Source: Vreelandella massiliensis (GTDB lineage: Bacteria; Pseudomonadota; Gammaproteobacteria; Pseudomonadales; Halomonadaceae). From it: 64,000 bases of DNA. Shown piece by piece: positions 35,157-44,847 of the stretch. The notes under the pieces are model-generated. The model ran no database searches. It was not told where the DNA came from and saw only the letters and a list, made by a program, of their open reading frames with translations. Every line of letters begins with the position of its first letter. Position 1 is the stretch's first letter. The stretch is taken from the NCBI RefSeq assembly GCF_900155385.1, contig NZ_LT699744.1:854012-918011 (forward strand), read 5' to 3'. The position numbers were made by a program, and so were the translations under genes.

Positions 35157-36104
35157 ATGGTCAAACGTACCGCAACGTTTTGGATGAATGTGGTAAAAGA
35201 TGCCATTCAGCTTTGGTTGGAACGTAATGCGTTTAGCTACGCGGGGTCACTGGCGTTTTATACGCTCTTTTCCCTTGCCCCGACCATTATCATAGCGGTT
35301 ACCGTCATCGGCGTGGTGATGGGAGAAGAGGCTGCTCAAGGGCAAATTGTGAGCCAACTTCAGGGAACCCTAGGCACGGATGCAGCTGTCGCCATTGAGC
35401 AGGCGGTGGCGCAATCACGCATTGAAGAAGCGGGACTATTGCCCACGCTTCTGGGCGTGGGGGCACTTTTGGTCGGGGCGACCACGGTATTTGCCCAGAT
35501 GCAGTTTTCATTGAATACAATTTTCGGGGTTACCGCTCGGCCTACCGCTAACAGCGCCTGGATTTTTATCAAAAACCGTTTGCTGTCGCTTACCGTGGTG
35601 CTCTCTATCGGCTTTATTCTGCTGGTATCGCTGGTGGCCGGGGTAATCATTCGCGGCATGCTACAGGCGGCGGATGACTTGGTGCCGTATATCGGACTGC
35701 TCGCCTCAAGCGCGGAGTCGCTGATTGCCCTTGGTGTCGTGGTGCTGCTATTCGCCACTATTTTCAAGGTTCTGCCCGATGTGATTTTGCGCTGGCAGGA
35801 TGTACTCATCGGTGCGGTGGTGACAGCAGTGCTGTTTACCATTGGCCGCAGCCTTATCGCGATCTATCTGGCCTATACGGCCACGGCTTCTACTTACGGT
35901 GCCGCTGGCTCTGTCGTGATGATTTTGCTGTGGGTTTACTACTCATCCCTTATTCTTCTGTTTGGCGCAGCCTTCACCCGCTCGCTGTTATTGCGCCGCG
36001 GGCGTACCTTGGTGCCGCGCAACAGTGCTGTTATCGTTAAACGTGAGTTTGTCGATGAAAGACAAAGCGGGCCTAAGCGACCCTGTAACAATCAAGGAGA
36101 ATGA
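35157..36104 (+). CDS. YihY/BrkB-family inner-membrane protein
   Basis: Integral membrane protein of the YihY family with six helices; function unresolved, formerly mis-assigned as RNase BN. The N-terminal amphipathic part has FWMNVVKDAIQLWLERNAFSYAGSLAFYTLFSLAPTI, the family hallmark stretch at residues about 5-45, and the C-terminal helix has the LLWVYYSSLILLFGAAF signature. The start is uncertain: the open frame begins at 34980 over the NadM start, so the ATG at 35157 (315 residues), with AGGGA nine bases upstream, was chosen; an ATG at 35148 is an alternative. The acylphosphatase gene follows after 1 bp. Confidence 0.85.
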   Translation: MVKRTATFWMNVVKDAIQLWLERNAFSYAGSLAFYTLFSLAPTIIIAVTVIGVVMGEEAAQGQIVSQLQGTLGTDAAVAIEQAVAQSRIEEAGLLPTLLGVGALLVGATTVFAQMQFSLNTIFGVTARPTANSAWIFIKNRLLSLTVVLSIGFILLVSLVAGVIIRGMLQAADDLVPYIGLLASSAESLIALGVVVLLFATIFKVLPDVILRWQDVLIGAVVTAVLFTIGRSLIAIYLAYTATASTYGAAGSVVMILLWVYYSSLILLFGAAFTRSLLLRRGRTLVPRNSAVIVKREFVDERQSGPKRPCNNQGE

Positions 36105-36105
36105 T

Positions 36106-36381
36106 ATGTCACGGTGCTGCACAAAAGCCTGGGTAACGGGCAAAGTTCAAGGCGTTTGGTATCGCGGTTCGACTCAAGAGCAGGCACTCAAACTGGGTAT
36201 TACCGGATATGCCAAAAACCTTCCCGATGGGCGCGTTGAAGTGCTGATGTGTGGTTCACAAGAGGACGTTAAAACGCTTTCCGAATGGCTATGGCAGGGG
36301 TCGGAGAAGGCGCATGTGACCCATGTAGAGTTTGAGGTGTTGGAACAAGCCCATGCGCCGGATACGTTTTCTACCTACTAA
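36106..36381 (+). CDS. acyP: Acylphosphatase
   Basis: Small soluble enzyme that hydrolyses acyl phosphates such as carbamoyl or 1,3-bisphosphoglycerate. The catalytic VQGVWYRGSTQ holds Arg20, and Asn38 in GYAKNLPDGRVEV binds the substrate; both key residues are present. 91 residues is the normal size. AAGGAG lies 6 bases before the ATG, which is one base after the stop of the YihY-type gene, so the two are co-transcribed. The end is 4 bp from the convergent dehydrogenase gene. Confidence 0.94.
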   Translation: MSRCCTKAWVTGKVQGVWYRGSTQEQALKLGITGYAKNLPDGRVEVLMCGSQEDVKTLSEWLWQGSEKAHVTHVEFEVLEQAHAPDTFSTY

Positions 36382-36385
36382 GGCG

Positions 36386-37330
36386 TTAAGCTGACCGCCA
36401 ATTACGGATATTGTCGGCCGTGAGTTTGACAATATTTTGCCGCGCCTCGGGAGTAATCCAGGCGTTGTGAGGCGTGACGATCAAGTTTAACGCCTCTCCT
36501 TGGCTAAGCGCATCGAGTAGGGCGTGGCCATCGCGGGGCGGCTCGCTGGGTAGCACATCGACTCCGAGGCCGCCCAGTGTGCCGTTTCTGAGAGCCTTAA
36601 GCGCGGCCTTTTCATCGATAATCCCCCCGCGAGCACAGTTGACCAAAAGCAGCGACGACTTGGCCCGCGCTAAGCGCTCTTGGTTGATAAGGTGGCGGGT
36701 GGTTTCGTTGAGCGGGCAGTGAAGGCTTATGATATCGGCGCTTGGCAGCAGCTCATCCAAAGAGGGGCGCTTATCGTTATCTTCATTACCCGGCCGCGCC
36801 GCAAAGGTCACGGTCATGCCGAAGGCTTCTGCTAGGCGGGCAACCTCGCTGCCGAGCTCGCCTTGGCCGACCATGACCAGGTTTTTGCCCGCGAGTTGAA
36901 GCGTCGGGTAGTCCTGCAAGCAGAAAAAATCGCTTTTTTGCCATTCACCCGCCGCAATCGCCCGCTGATAGAGTGGCAAGCGATTGGCGAGCGTCAGCAT
37001 CAGCATTAACGTATGTTGCGACACGCTGGCGGTGCCATAGGCTGAGACATTTTTGACGCTGATACCGTGCGTTTCAGCGGCTTCCAGGTCAATGTTATTA
37101 AGCCCGGTCGCGAGCACACAAATTAGCTTTAGCCGTGGCAGGGCGGCCAGTGTTTCCGCATCGAGTACGACTTTGTTGACGATTGCGATCTCAGCGTCCG
37201 CCAAGCGCTCCCGTGCCTCAGCGGTACTGCTCTGCCCGTATACGCCTAAGTTGTCGACCTGTTCGCGGATGGCGGACAAATCGATATCAGGTCCTAGGCT
37301 CTCAGCGTCGAGTATCACGGCGTTTGGCAT
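36386..37330 (-). CDS. D-2-hydroxyacid dehydrogenase (glycerate dehydrogenase HprA-like)
   Basis: 314-residue NAD-dependent oxidoreductase of the D-isomer-specific 2-hydroxyacid family. The Rossmann motif GQGELGSEVARLAEAFGM, the substrate-binding arginine in NCARGGIIDEKAAL, and catalytic His in VTPHNAWITPEAR are visible. HNAW is characteristic of hydroxypyruvate reductase/glycerate dehydrogenase (HprA) type enzymes, so reduction of hydroxypyruvate to glycerate is most likely, though related substrates are possible. The ATG at 37330 with GGAGAG eight bases ahead was preferred over the start at 37372. Confidence 0.88.
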   Translation of the reverse strand: MPNAVILDAESLGPDIDLSAIREQVDNLGVYGQSSTAEARERLADAEIAIVNKVVLDAETLAALPRLKLICVLATGLNNIDLEAAETHGISVKNVSAYGTASVSQHTLMLMLTLANRLPLYQRAIAAGEWQKSDFFCLQDYPTLQLAGKNLVMVGQGELGSEVARLAEAFGMTVTFAARPGNEDNDKRPSLDELLPSADIISLHCPLNETTRHLINQERLARAKSSLLLVNCARGGIIDEKAALKALRNGTLGGLGVDVLPSEPPRDGHALLDALSQGEALNLIVTPHNAWITPEARQNIVKLTADNIRNWRSA

Positions 37331-37397
37331 TTGTCTTCTCTCCAGCGATGTTATTAAGTGATGTGTTATCACGTGACAGCATTTATCCGGTAGCGAC

Positions 37398-37428
37398 TTG
37401 CTCGGCAGGGGTTACAAAAGGGTATAAT
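37398..37428 (+). promoter_or_regulatory. Candidate sigma-70 promoter of fmdB-aspS
   Basis: A perfect -10 TATAAT (37423-37428) with TTGCTC (37398-37403) upstream at a 19-bp spacing, longer than ideal. It lies in the gap between the divergent dehydrogenase gene and the FmdB-type gene, which is where a promoter for the latter must be. Confidence 0.5.
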
Positions 37429-37546
37429 ACGCCCGCTTTACCAACCGCCGTCTTGGAATTTTCCCGATTTGGCCGCATATAGCAGCCTGGCAGCGAATGA
37501 GCATGCCAATGTCCTGTCTGGGCCACGCTTTTCAGGAGTCAACAAC

Positions 37547-37834
37547 ATGCCCATCTACGAATATGAGTGCAAGGCCTGCGGCCATCGTTTGGAAAAACTG
37601 CAAAAAATCAGCGCTGACCCGCTAACGGACTGCCCCGTTTGCGAACGCGACACGCTATCGCGTCTTGTCTCAGCGGCGGGTTTTCGCCTGGCCGGCGGCG
37701 GCTGGTACGAAACCGATTTCAAAACGGGTAGCAAAAAGAATCTGGCAGCCGATAGCAGCAAAGAAAGCGCGACCGCGCCAAGCAGTGCTAAACCGAAAGA
37801 TAGCAGCAAAAAGTCAGATGGCGCTGCCGCTTGA
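37547..37834 (+). CDS. FmdB-family zinc-ribbon protein
   Basis: 95-residue protein with an N-terminal zinc ribbon of the FmdB type: MPIYEYECKACGH (Cys8, Cys11) and DCPVCER (Cys29, Cys32). After a GWYETDFK stretch the tail is Ser/Lys/Ala-rich and probably disordered. The ATG at 37547 (AGGAGT seven bases ahead) gives the family's exact start; the longer frame adds 26 residues. It is followed by aspS after 86 bp, an arrangement seen in many gammaproteobacteria. The function of these small proteins is not established. Confidence 0.9.
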   Translation: MPIYEYECKACGHRLEKLQKISADPLTDCPVCERDTLSRLVSAAGFRLAGGGWYETDFKTGSKKNLAADSSKESATAPSSAKPKDSSKKSDGAAA

Positions 37835-37920
37835 GACGTAAGCTTTCTCGCTAGCCGACTCTTCACGGTTCTACCGTTATTTATTTCCCCACTTTGCCAC
37901 AACACAGAACAGGATTTGAC

Positions 37921-39702
37921 ATGCGCAGCCATTATTGCGGCCAGCTAAACGAAACGTTGGTGGATCAAACGGTTACCGTTTGCGGATGGGTACACCGTCG
38001 TCGGGATCACGGCGGCGTTATCTTCCTCGATATGCGCGACCGCGACGGCATAGCGCAGTTTGTGGTTGACCCAGACACCGCCGAAGCGTTCGCCAATGCC
38101 GATCGCGCCCGTGGTGAATATGTGCTTCGCATTACCGGTCGCGTTCGTCCGCGCCCGGAAGGGACGCAAAACCCCAACATGCCCACCGGCATGATTGAAG
38201 TGCTGGCGAAAGAGGTTGAGGTACTTAACACCGCGGCGACGCCGCCGTTCCAGCTCGATGAGCACGGCAAAGTCGGTGAAGAGGTGCGTTTAAAGCATCG
38301 CTATATCGATTTGCGTCGTCCGGACATGATTGAGAAGCTACGCTTGCGTTCGCGCATTTCTCATAACGTGCGTGCCTTTTTAGAGAACCAAGGCTTCTTG
38401 GATATCGAGACGCCGGTGCTCACCCGCGCGACACCCGAAGGCGCGCGCGACTATCTGGTTCCCAGCCGCACCCACGCCGGTAGCTTCTTCGCGCTACCGC
38501 AGTCGCCGCAGCTCTTTAAGCAGCTTCTGATGGTGTCCGGCTTCGATCGCTATTACCAGATTGCCAAGTGCTTCCGCGATGAGGATCTGCGCGCCGACCG
38601 CCAACCGGAGTTCACGCAGATCGACATCGAGGCGTCGTTTGTTGAAGAGAATGACATCATGGCGATCACCGAGTCGATGATTCGCCAGCTCTTTAAAGAC
38701 GTGCTCAACGTTGATTTACCCGTCTTTCCGCGGATGACCTGGCACGATGCCATGCATCGCTTCGGCTCCGATAAGCCTGACCTGCGTATTCCGCTGGAGC
38801 TGACCGACGTCGACGATTTAATGCAGCAAGTCGACTTCAAGGTCTTTTCCGGCCCCGCGAAGGCAGAAGATGGCCGCGTGGCGGCGCTGAAAGTGCCCGG
38901 TGGCGCGACGCTCTCGCGTAAAGAGATCGATGAATACACCAAATTTGTCGGCATTTACGGCGCCAAAGGCTTGGCTTGGATCAAGGTCAACGAGCGCGCC
39001 AAAGGCCTTGAAGGGCTGCAGTCACCCATTGTCAAGTTCATGGAGAACGTGGTCGAAGAACTGCTCGACCGTGTTGACGCTAAAGATGGCGATATTATCT
39101 TTTTCGGTGCCGATAAAGCTCGCATCGTTAACGAAGCCATCGGCGCGCTACGCAATAAGCTGGGCGCCGACCTCGACCTCTATACCCAAGCCTGGTCACC
39201 GCTGTGGGTTGTCGACTTCCCGATGTTTGAAGCCGACGACAACGGTCGTTTAAGCCCACTTCACCACCCGTTTACTGCACCTGCTTGCAGCCCCGAAGAG
39301 CTCAAGGCCAATCCGGCAGCGGCGCTCTCCCGCGCCTATGACATGGTGCTGAATGGCACAGAACTCGGCGGGGGCTCTATCCGTATCCATAATCAAGCCA
39401 TGCAGAGCACCGTGTTTGAGATTCTGGGTATTGGCGAAGAAGAAGCGCGCGAGAAGTTCGGCTTCTTGCTCGACGCGCTGCAGTACGGCGCACCGCCCCA
39501 TGGTGGCTTGGCCTTCGGGTTGGATCGCTTGGTGATGCTGATGGTGGGCGCGAACACTATCCGCGAAGTCATCGCTTTCCCGAAAACTCAAAGTGCTGCC
39601 TGCTTGATGACCGACGCGCCGGGCGAAGTCAGCGCGGAGCAGCTGAAAGACCTCAATATCCGTCTGCGCCAAAAGGCCAAAGCGGAAACCGCAGGGGAGT
39701 AA
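37921..39702 (+). CDS. aspS: Aspartyl-tRNA synthetase
   Basis: Class II synthetase charging tRNA-Asp. The N-terminal anticodon-binding OB fold (about 1-105) has [21 protein letters not shown]; the catalytic core has motif 2 [18 protein letters not shown], the GAD insertion domain (about 290-420), and motif 3 [14 protein letters not shown]. 593 residues. The ATG at 37921 was chosen. No GatCAB genes are near, so whether it is discriminating is not clear. A terminator follows, and the ruvC gene begins 131 bp after aspS. Confidence 0.97.
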   Translation: MRSHYCGQLNETLVDQTVTVCGWVHRRRDHGGVIFLDMRDRDGIAQFVVDPDTAEAFANADRARGEYVLRITGRVRPRPEGTQNPNMPTGMIEVLAKEVEVLNTAATPPFQLDEHGKVGEEVRLKHRYIDLRRPDMIEKLRLRSRISHNVRAFLENQGFLDIETPVLTRATPEGARDYLVPSRTHAGSFFALPQSPQLFKQLLMVSGFDRYYQIAKCFRDEDLRADRQPEFTQIDIEASFVEENDIMAITESMIRQLFKDVLNVDLPVFPRMTWHDAMHRFGSDKPDLRIPLELTDVDDLMQQVDFKVFSGPAKAEDGRVAALKVPGGATLSRKEIDEYTKFVGIYGAKGLAWIKVNERAKGLEGLQSPIVKFMENVVEELLDRVDAKDGDIIFFGADKARIVNEAIGALRNKLGADLDLYTQAWSPLWVVDFPMFEADDNGRLSPLHHPFTAPACSPEELKANPAAALSRAYDMVLNGTELGGGSIRIHNQAMQSTVFEILGIGEEEAREKFGFLLDALQYGAPPHGGLAFGLDRLVMLMVGANTIREVIAFPKTQSAACLMTDAPGEVSAEQLKDLNIRLRQKAKAETAGE

Positions 39703-39745
39703 TCCCTCCTGTGGTAGCCGCCAAGGCTTTTGCAGAGCAATACGG

Positions 39746-39774
39746 CACCGGCGCCTTAGGGCGTCGGTGTTTTT
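39746..39774 (+). terminator. Rho-independent terminator after aspS
   Basis: CACCGGCGCC (39746-39755) pairs with GGCGTCGGTG (39760-39769), one G-T pair, followed by a T5 tract. It separates aspS from the ruvC operon. Confidence 0.88.
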
Positions 39775-39832
39775 GTTACGGCTTTTTAACTGCCTAGTTT
39801 TTTTACCTGCCTATTAGGGGATTCGAAACACG

Positions 39833-40384
39833 ATGCCCGAGCAGCCGCTCGATAGTTCGCCGCGTATTCTAGGTATCGACCCGGGCTCGCGGATTACCGG
39901 CTTTGGTGTCATTGATCTGTGCCAAGGCAAGCCCCGCTATGTGGCCAGTGGCTGTATTCGCACCACGGATGTGGCACTGGAGCAGCGCCTGGCGCAAATT
40001 TATGCCGGGCTCAGCGAAGTCGTGGGGTTACATCGACCGATGTGTGTGGCGATCGAGCGTGTTTTCATGGCCAAAAATGCCGATTCGGCGTTGAAGCTTG
40101 GTCAGGCGCGCGGCACTGCGCTTGTCTGCATGGCGAATCTCGGATTTGCGGTCAATGAGTATTCGCCACGTCAGATCAAACAGGCAGTAACCGGCCAAGG
40201 CGGCGCGGATAAGACGCAAGTGCAGCACATGGTCACGGCAATCTTGCGCCTATCGGCGACGCCCCAGGCCGATGCCGCCGATGCCCTCGCCATTGCGCTG
40301 ACCGATGGCTACGCGCGCAGCGGGCTGGTAGCCGCTACCACCTCCCAGCGCTCGCGACGCAAAAACGGCCGTTGGCGTCTATAA
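39833..40384 (+). CDS. ruvC: Holliday junction resolvase
   Basis: Homodimeric nuclease cutting Holliday junctions. The catalytic aspartate is in [13 protein letters not shown], the [20 protein letters not shown] segment holds Glu and the DNA-binding residues, and the C-terminal DAADALAIA motif holds two acidic residues. 183 residues. First gene of the ruvC-ruvA-ruvB set, which is in the usual gamma order. The 115-bp gap to ruvA may hold a second promoter; GTAGACTCC in it did not give a clear one. Confidence 0.97.
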   Translation: MPEQPLDSSPRILGIDPGSRITGFGVIDLCQGKPRYVASGCIRTTDVALEQRLAQIYAGLSEVVGLHRPMCVAIERVFMAKNADSALKLGQARGTALVCMANLGFAVNEYSPRQIKQAVTGQGGADKTQVQHMVTAILRLSATPQADAADALAIALTDGYARSGLVAATTSQRSRRKNGRWRL

Positions 40385-40499
40385 ACGCCACTTGCCACCA
40401 ATCAATCACCCAGTATCCCCATGGCATCACTGGTCACTTGTACAGAGGGGCTTTATAGTAGACTCCCGATGGAGAGCCAGATATTTTGAAAGGTCAGCT

Positions 40500-41105
40500 A
40501 TGATTGGACGCCTTACCGGGTCGTTGCTGGAAAAGCATCCGCCCTTGATTGTCATCGACGTACACGGCGTCGGCTATGAAGTGGAAACGTCGATGAATAC
40601 GCTAGTGGCGCTACCCGCCACTGGCGAAACGGTTTCGCTTTATACCCACTTGACCATTCGTGACGACGCCCACCTGCTTTATGGTTTTGCTCGGGAACAT
40701 GAAAGGGCGCTGTTTCGTGCCTTGATCAAGGTCAACGGGGTGGGGCCGAAATTGGCGCTCGCGATTCTCTCCGGGATGGATGAGGATGCCTTCATGCGCT
40801 GCGTGCGCGATGACGACAGTAAAGCGTTGACTCGCCTGCCCGGTGTGGGCAAAAAGACCGCCGAGCGACTGATAATCGAGATGCGTGACCGCTTCCCCGA
40901 GTGGGAAAATAGCGCGGACTCCCCATTACCTCTGGAGGTTGCCTCAGCACAAGGCCAGCGCGATAGCTTAGCCGATGCCGAGGCGGCACTGATCAGTTTG
41001 GGCTACAAGCCCACTGAAGCGGCCAAAATGCTCGCGGGGCTCGACCCTCAGCAGCCCACCGAAGCGCTGATTAAAGCCGCACTGACGCAGCGTCTAAGCA
41101 GCTAG
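40500..41105 (+). CDS. ruvA: Holliday junction branch-migration protein RuvA
   Basis: Tetramer-forming DNA-junction binding subunit of RuvAB. The start [12 protein letters not shown] and the acidic-pin region of the OB fold, the helix-hairpin-helix [16 protein letters not shown] and [17 protein letters not shown], and the flexible C-terminal RuvB-binding domain (about 150-201, with [13 protein letters not shown]) are all there. 201 residues. The ATG at 40500 replaces a longer frame from 40392 because it gives the exact family start. ruvB follows 28 bp later. Confidence 0.97.
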   Translation: MIGRLTGSLLEKHPPLIVIDVHGVGYEVETSMNTLVALPATGETVSLYTHLTIRDDAHLLYGFAREHERALFRALIKVNGVGPKLALAILSGMDEDAFMRCVRDDDSKALTRLPGVGKKTAERLIIEMRDRFPEWENSADSPLPLEVASAQGQRDSLADAEAALISLGYKPTEAAKMLAGLDPQQPTEALIKAALTQRLSS

Positions 41106-41133
41106 CCCAACTGTTTCACCTGGAAGGAGCCCC

Positions 41134-42171
41134 ATGATAGAACAGGATCGCTTGATCGCCGCCGCGCCGGAGCAGGGTGAAGTCAGGATGGATCATGCGA
41201 TTCGTCCCCAGCGTCTTAGCGACTACATCGGCCAGCCGCGCATGCGCGAGCAGATGGATATCTTCATCGGTGCCGCTCGGCTGCGCGAAGAGAGCCTAGA
41301 TCACACCCTGGTATTTGGCCCACCGGGGCTGGGTAAAACCACGCTGGCGAATATTATTGCCACCGAGATGGGGGTTAACTTGAAATCCACCTCGGGGCCC
41401 GTGCTTGAGCGCGCCGGTGATCTCGCCGCGATGCTGACCAATTTAGAGCCCGGCGATGTGCTTTTTATCGACGAAATTCATCGGCTTTCGCCCGTGGTGG
41501 AGGAAGTGCTCTATCCTGCGATGGAGGACTTCCAGCTCGATATCATGATCGGTGACGGCCCAGCGGCGCGCTCGATTAAGCTTGATTTGCCGCGCTTCAC
41601 GCTAGTGGGCGCCACGACCCGCGCCGGGCTTCTCACGTCACCGCTGCGCGACCGCTTCGGCATTGTCCAGCGCTTGGAGTTTTATAACCTTGAAGAACTC
41701 AGCGCCATCGTCACGCGCTCGGCAAGGTTACTAAACGTCGATACCAGCGCGGAGGGTGCCGCTGAAATCGCCAAACGCTCGCGCGGCACGCCAAGGATTG
41801 CCAACCGATTGCTGAGGCGGGTGCGGGATTACGCCGATATCAAAGGCAGTGGCCATGTCGATGTGGCGATTGCCGATGCCGCGCTGAATATGCTCAACGT
41901 TGATCATCATGGGCTCGATCACATGGATCGGCGTCTTTTGCTCGCCATGATGGATAAATTCGACGGCGGCCCGGTCGGTGTCGATTCTCTTTCGGCGGCG
42001 ATTGGCGAAGAGCGCGATACGATCGAGGATGTCATCGAGCCCTATTTGATTCAGCAAGGCTTAATGATGCGCACCCCGCGTGGGCGCGTGGTGACTCGGC
42101 AGGCGTGGGCGCACTTTAGCCGCGTGCCCCACGAGCAGGCGCCCGTCAGTGCGGGGGAAGTGAGACCATGA
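41134..42171 (+). CDS. ruvB: Holliday junction branch-migration ATPase RuvB
   Basis: Hexameric AAA+ motor that drives branch migration with RuvA. Walker [11 protein letters not shown], Walker B IDEIHR, sensor and arginine-finger regions [20 protein letters not shown], and the C-terminal winged helix ending [11 protein letters not shown] are complete. 345 residues. AAGGAG precedes the start. The stop overlaps the start of ybgC (ATGA), which links repair genes to the Tol operon, as in other gammaproteobacteria. Confidence 0.97.
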   Translation: MIEQDRLIAAAPEQGEVRMDHAIRPQRLSDYIGQPRMREQMDIFIGAARLREESLDHTLVFGPPGLGKTTLANIIATEMGVNLKSTSGPVLERAGDLAAMLTNLEPGDVLFIDEIHRLSPVVEEVLYPAMEDFQLDIMIGDGPAARSIKLDLPRFTLVGATTRAGLLTSPLRDRFGIVQRLEFYNLEELSAIVTRSARLLNVDTSAEGAAEIAKRSRGTPRIANRLLRRVRDYADIKGSGHVDVAIADAALNMLNVDHHGLDHMDRRLLLAMMDKFDGGPVGVDSLSAAIGEERDTIEDVIEPYLIQQGLMMRTPRGRVVTRQAWAHFSRVPHEQAPVSAGEVRP

Positions 42172-42566
42172 GCCATGCCTTTGCCATGCCGGTTCGGGTT
42201 TATATGGAGGACACAGACGCGGGCGGCATTGTCTACTACGTTAACTACCTGAAGTTTATGGAGCGCGCGCGTAGCGAATGGCTAAGGCAACAAGGCTTCA
42301 ATCAACAGGTGTTACTAGACGAAGGGACGCAGCTAGTGGTATATCGCTTGGCGTGCCACTACGCAAAACCCGCAAAGCTGGATGATGCCATCGATGTGAC
42401 AGCCGACATAATCGACATCGGCCGCTGCCGGATGACCTTTGAGCAACAAGCTAAGCGCCACGGGGAACTCCTGTGTAGCGCCACAGTCGAGATAGCGTGT
42501 TTGGACGCTAAACGCTTAAGGCCTAAAGCCTGGCCGCCATCCCTGGTGGCATTACTCGATACGTAA
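42168..42566 (+). CDS. ybgC: Tol-Pal-associated acyl-CoA thioesterase YbgC
   Basis: 132-residue hotdog-fold thioesterase that hydrolyses short-chain or phospholipid-related acyl-CoAs. The catalytic aspartate lies in [27 protein letters not shown], the 4HBT-type signature near residue 16. Its ATG overlaps the ruvB stop; tolQ starts 54 bp later. The gene is the first in the standard ybgC-tolQRAB-pal-cpoB order. Confidence 0.96.
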   Translation: MSHAFAMPVRVYMEDTDAGGIVYYVNYLKFMERARSEWLRQQGFNQQVLLDEGTQLVVYRLACHYAKPAKLDDAIDVTADIIDIGRCRMTFEQQAKRHGELLCSATVEIACLDAKRLRPKAWPPSLVALLDT

Positions 42567-42620
42567 CCGCTTTAATGCGCAATACCTAATCACCTAACTC
42601 CCAGATAAAAGAGGACACCC

Positions 42621-43310
42621 GTGAACGAAAACAGCATGTCGATTCCCCATCTGATCATGAGCGCCAGTACGGTTGTCCAGCTTGTGATGCTGCTACTTGT
42701 GCTCGGGTCCCTGCTGTCATGGGTGGTCATCTTTCAGCGCAGCTTTGCCCTGCATCGAGCAAAAAAAGCCTACGATCATTTTGAAGAGACCTTCTGGTCG
42801 GGCGTCGATTTAAATGATCTCTACCGAGAGATTCCCGTCGATGACGCGCGCCAAGGGGCCGAGCGTATCTTTCAGTCTGGGTTTCGGGAGTTTCATCGCT
42901 TAGTGGCCAAAACCCGTCAGGCGGATACCGTGCTTGAGGGGGTGCAGCGCAGTATGCGGGTTGCCTGGTCACGTGAAGAGGATCGGCTCAACCAACACTT
43001 GATCTTTCTTGCCACGGTGGCATCGGCTAGCCCCTATATTGGCCTTTTCGGCACGGTGTGGGGGATTATGGGCTCATTTCAGTCTCTCTCCATGGCCCAG
43101 CAAGCCACCTTGGCGACAGTGGCACCGTGGATCGCCGAAGCGCTGATCGCCACTGCCATGGGGCTTTTTGCTGCGATTCCCGCGGTGATTTTCTATAACC
43201 GCCTCTCTAATGGCGCAGGGCGCTTACTGGGCAAGTACGAAGATTTTGCCGAGGAGTTCTACGCGATTTTGCACCGCAATCTGCAAGGACGTGACACCAC
43301 GTCAGGCTAA
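42621..43310 (+). CDS. tolQ: Tol-Pal system protein TolQ
   Basis: Inner-membrane subunit that with TolR forms the proton-driven motor of Tol-Pal, needed for outer-membrane constriction at division. 229 residues with three transmembrane helices (about 14-36, 135-157, 170-192), the last two carrying the conserved GLFGTVWGIMGSF and MGLFAAIPAVIFYNRL. The start is a GTG at 42621 after AGAGGA. tolR follows after 12 bp. Confidence 0.97.
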   Translation: MNENSMSIPHLIMSASTVVQLVMLLLVLGSLLSWVVIFQRSFALHRAKKAYDHFEETFWSGVDLNDLYREIPVDDARQGAERIFQSGFREFHRLVAKTRQADTVLEGVQRSMRVAWSREEDRLNQHLIFLATVASASPYIGLFGTVWGIMGSFQSLSMAQQATLATVAPWIAEALIATAMGLFAAIPAVIFYNRLSNGAGRLLGKYEDFAEEFYAILHRNLQGRDTTSG

Positions 43311-43322
43311 GGGAGTCGCTGT

Positions 43323-43760
43323 ATGCAAGGGCCTTTTCATCGTGGCGGGCAGCGCCGGCCAATGGCGGAAATCAACGTGGTGCCTTTCATCGACGTGATG
43401 CTGGTGTTGCTGGTGATTTTTATGATCACCGCCCCGATGCTCACCCAGGGGGTGCAGGTGGATTTGCCGCAAGTGACCTCGGAACCGATCGACACGCCAG
43501 AAGACAACGATCCGATTCTGGTCTCCGTCGACCGCGAGGGTAACTACCACATTACGCTAGGGGGGGATACGACAGCTGTGGCACTAGACGAGCTTGCCGA
43601 GCGCGTCTCAGTCATTCTGGAGCGCCGCCCAGAGAGCCCCGTTATGGTGCGCGGGGATCGTCATATCGCCTACGGCGAGGTCGTGACGTTGATGAGCACA
43701 CTGCAGCGCGCGGGAGTGGCTAACGTGGGTCTCATTTCTGAGCCGCCGCAAGATGAGTAA
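43323..43760 (+). CDS. tolR: Tol-Pal system protein TolR
   Basis: Second motor subunit: one transmembrane helix (about 20-40) with the essential proton-carrying aspartate in [18 protein letters not shown], then a periplasmic domain of the ExbD type. 145 residues. Its end overlaps the start of tolA by 8 bases, so the two are translationally coupled. Confidence 0.97.
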   Translation: MQGPFHRGGQRRPMAEINVVPFIDVMLVLLVIFMITAPMLTQGVQVDLPQVTSEPIDTPEDNDPILVSVDREGNYHITLGGDTTAVALDELAERVSVILERRPESPVMVRGDRHIAYGEVVTLMSTLQRAGVANVGLISEPPQDE

Positions 43761-44847
43761 ACGCAGGGGACGCCTTGTGGCATTTTTTTCACGGGATAAA
43801 CAAGAGGTCGGCTACCTTTTGCCGACTGTTCTTGCGGTATTGGTTCACATTGTCGTGGTCATGTTTAGCCTCATTAATCTTGAGGAAAGGAATGAAGCGC
43901 CTGAGCCGTCATCCATTGTAAACGCCACCTTGGTGAGTACAGAAACGACAACAAACCAAGCGCAGCAAGCGAATGATAACCAAGCCTCAATGAGTGCGTC
44001 TTCAGAGTCGCCCGCACAAGCGCCAGCGCAAGAAGAGCCGGCGCCATCGCGTCCGCTGGAAGAAGCGGTCATCGAACAAGCGGAAGCACTGGCGGCTCAG
44101 CGCGAAAACCAAGCCCTTGAGCAGGCCCGCGCCGAGGCAGAAGCCGAAGCGCAACGGCGTGCCGAAGAAGCGCAGCAGCAGGCGTTGGAAGCCGCCGCGC
44201 GTGAGGCCGAGCGAGCCGAACAGCAAGCTCAGGAAGAGCGCCGCCGCGAAGCCGAACAGGCTCGCCAAGCACAAGAAGCCGAAGAGCAACGCCGTCGCGA
44301 GGCAGAAGAAGCTCGCCAAGCACAGGAAGCCGAAGAGCAGCGCCGGCGTGAGGAAGAGCTCGCCCGCCAAGCGCAGGAAGCCGAAGAGCAACGCCGGCGT
44401 GAGGAAGAGCTCGCCCGCCAAGCGCAGGAGGCCGCAGAGCAGCGCCGGCGTGAGGAAGAAGAGGCCCGCCGAGCGGAGGAGGCAGCCGCTGCCGAACGGC
44501 AACGCCAGCTAGAAGGGGAAGCGCAAGCCGCGGCCAATGCACGTCAGGCAGAGCAAGCGGCCAATAGCTTTAGTGCCATTGTACGCCGTGCAGTCGAGCA
44601 GGCATGGCTTATACCTGGTGGCGCAAGTGATAACATGAGTGCCACCATTCAAGTTCGTTTAGGACCGTCCGGTGAGGTGCTCGCCACCGCCGTGGCAACA
44701 TCGAGTGGCGATAGCGCTTTTGATCGCTCGGCTATTCAAGCGGTCGAGCATGCAGCACCCTTTACTGAGTTGCGAGACCTGTCACCCGCACAGCAACGCG
44801 ACTTACGCCAATTTAATTTGCGATTTACCCCGGGGGATGTTCGCTGA
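43753..44847 (+). CDS. tolA: Tol-Pal system protein TolA
   Basis: Bridge between the inner-membrane motor and Pal. A short cytoplasmic start, one transmembrane helix (about 23-41), then a very long Glu/Gln/Arg/Ala-rich helical domain II (about 75-265) and the C-terminal domain III (about 275-364; [14 protein letters not shown] and [24 protein letters not shown]) that binds TolB/Pal. Domain II contains four near-exact 17-residue repeats (51-bp DNA repeats). 364 residues is within the variable range. TolB starts on the last base of the stop (TGATG). Confidence 0.95.
   Translation: MSKRRGRLVAFFSRDKQEVGYLLPTVLAVLVHIVVVMFSLINLEERNEAPEPSSIVNATLVSTETTTNQAQQANDNQASMSASSESPAQAPAQEEPAPSRPLEEAVIEQAEALAAQRENQALEQARAEAEAEAQRRAEEAQQQALEAAAREAERAEQQAQEERRREAEQARQAQEAEEQRRREAEEARQAQEAEEQRRREEELARQAQEAEEQRRREEELARQAQEAAEQRRREEEEARRAEEAAAAERQRQLEGEAQAAANARQAEQAANSFSAIVRRAVEQAWLIPGGASDNMSATIQVRLGPSGEVLATAVATSSGDSAFDRSAIQAVEHAAPFTELRDLSPAQQRDLRQFNLRFTPGDVR
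44263..44466 (+). repeat. Four 51-bp tandem repeats inside tolA
   Basis: Units at 44263, 44314, 44365 and 44416 each encode a 17-residue helix repeat of the type [17 protein letters not shown]. The second and third are nearly identical in DNA. A partial copy lies just before the first. They extend the periplasmic rod, so copy number should change its length. Confidence 0.92.
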
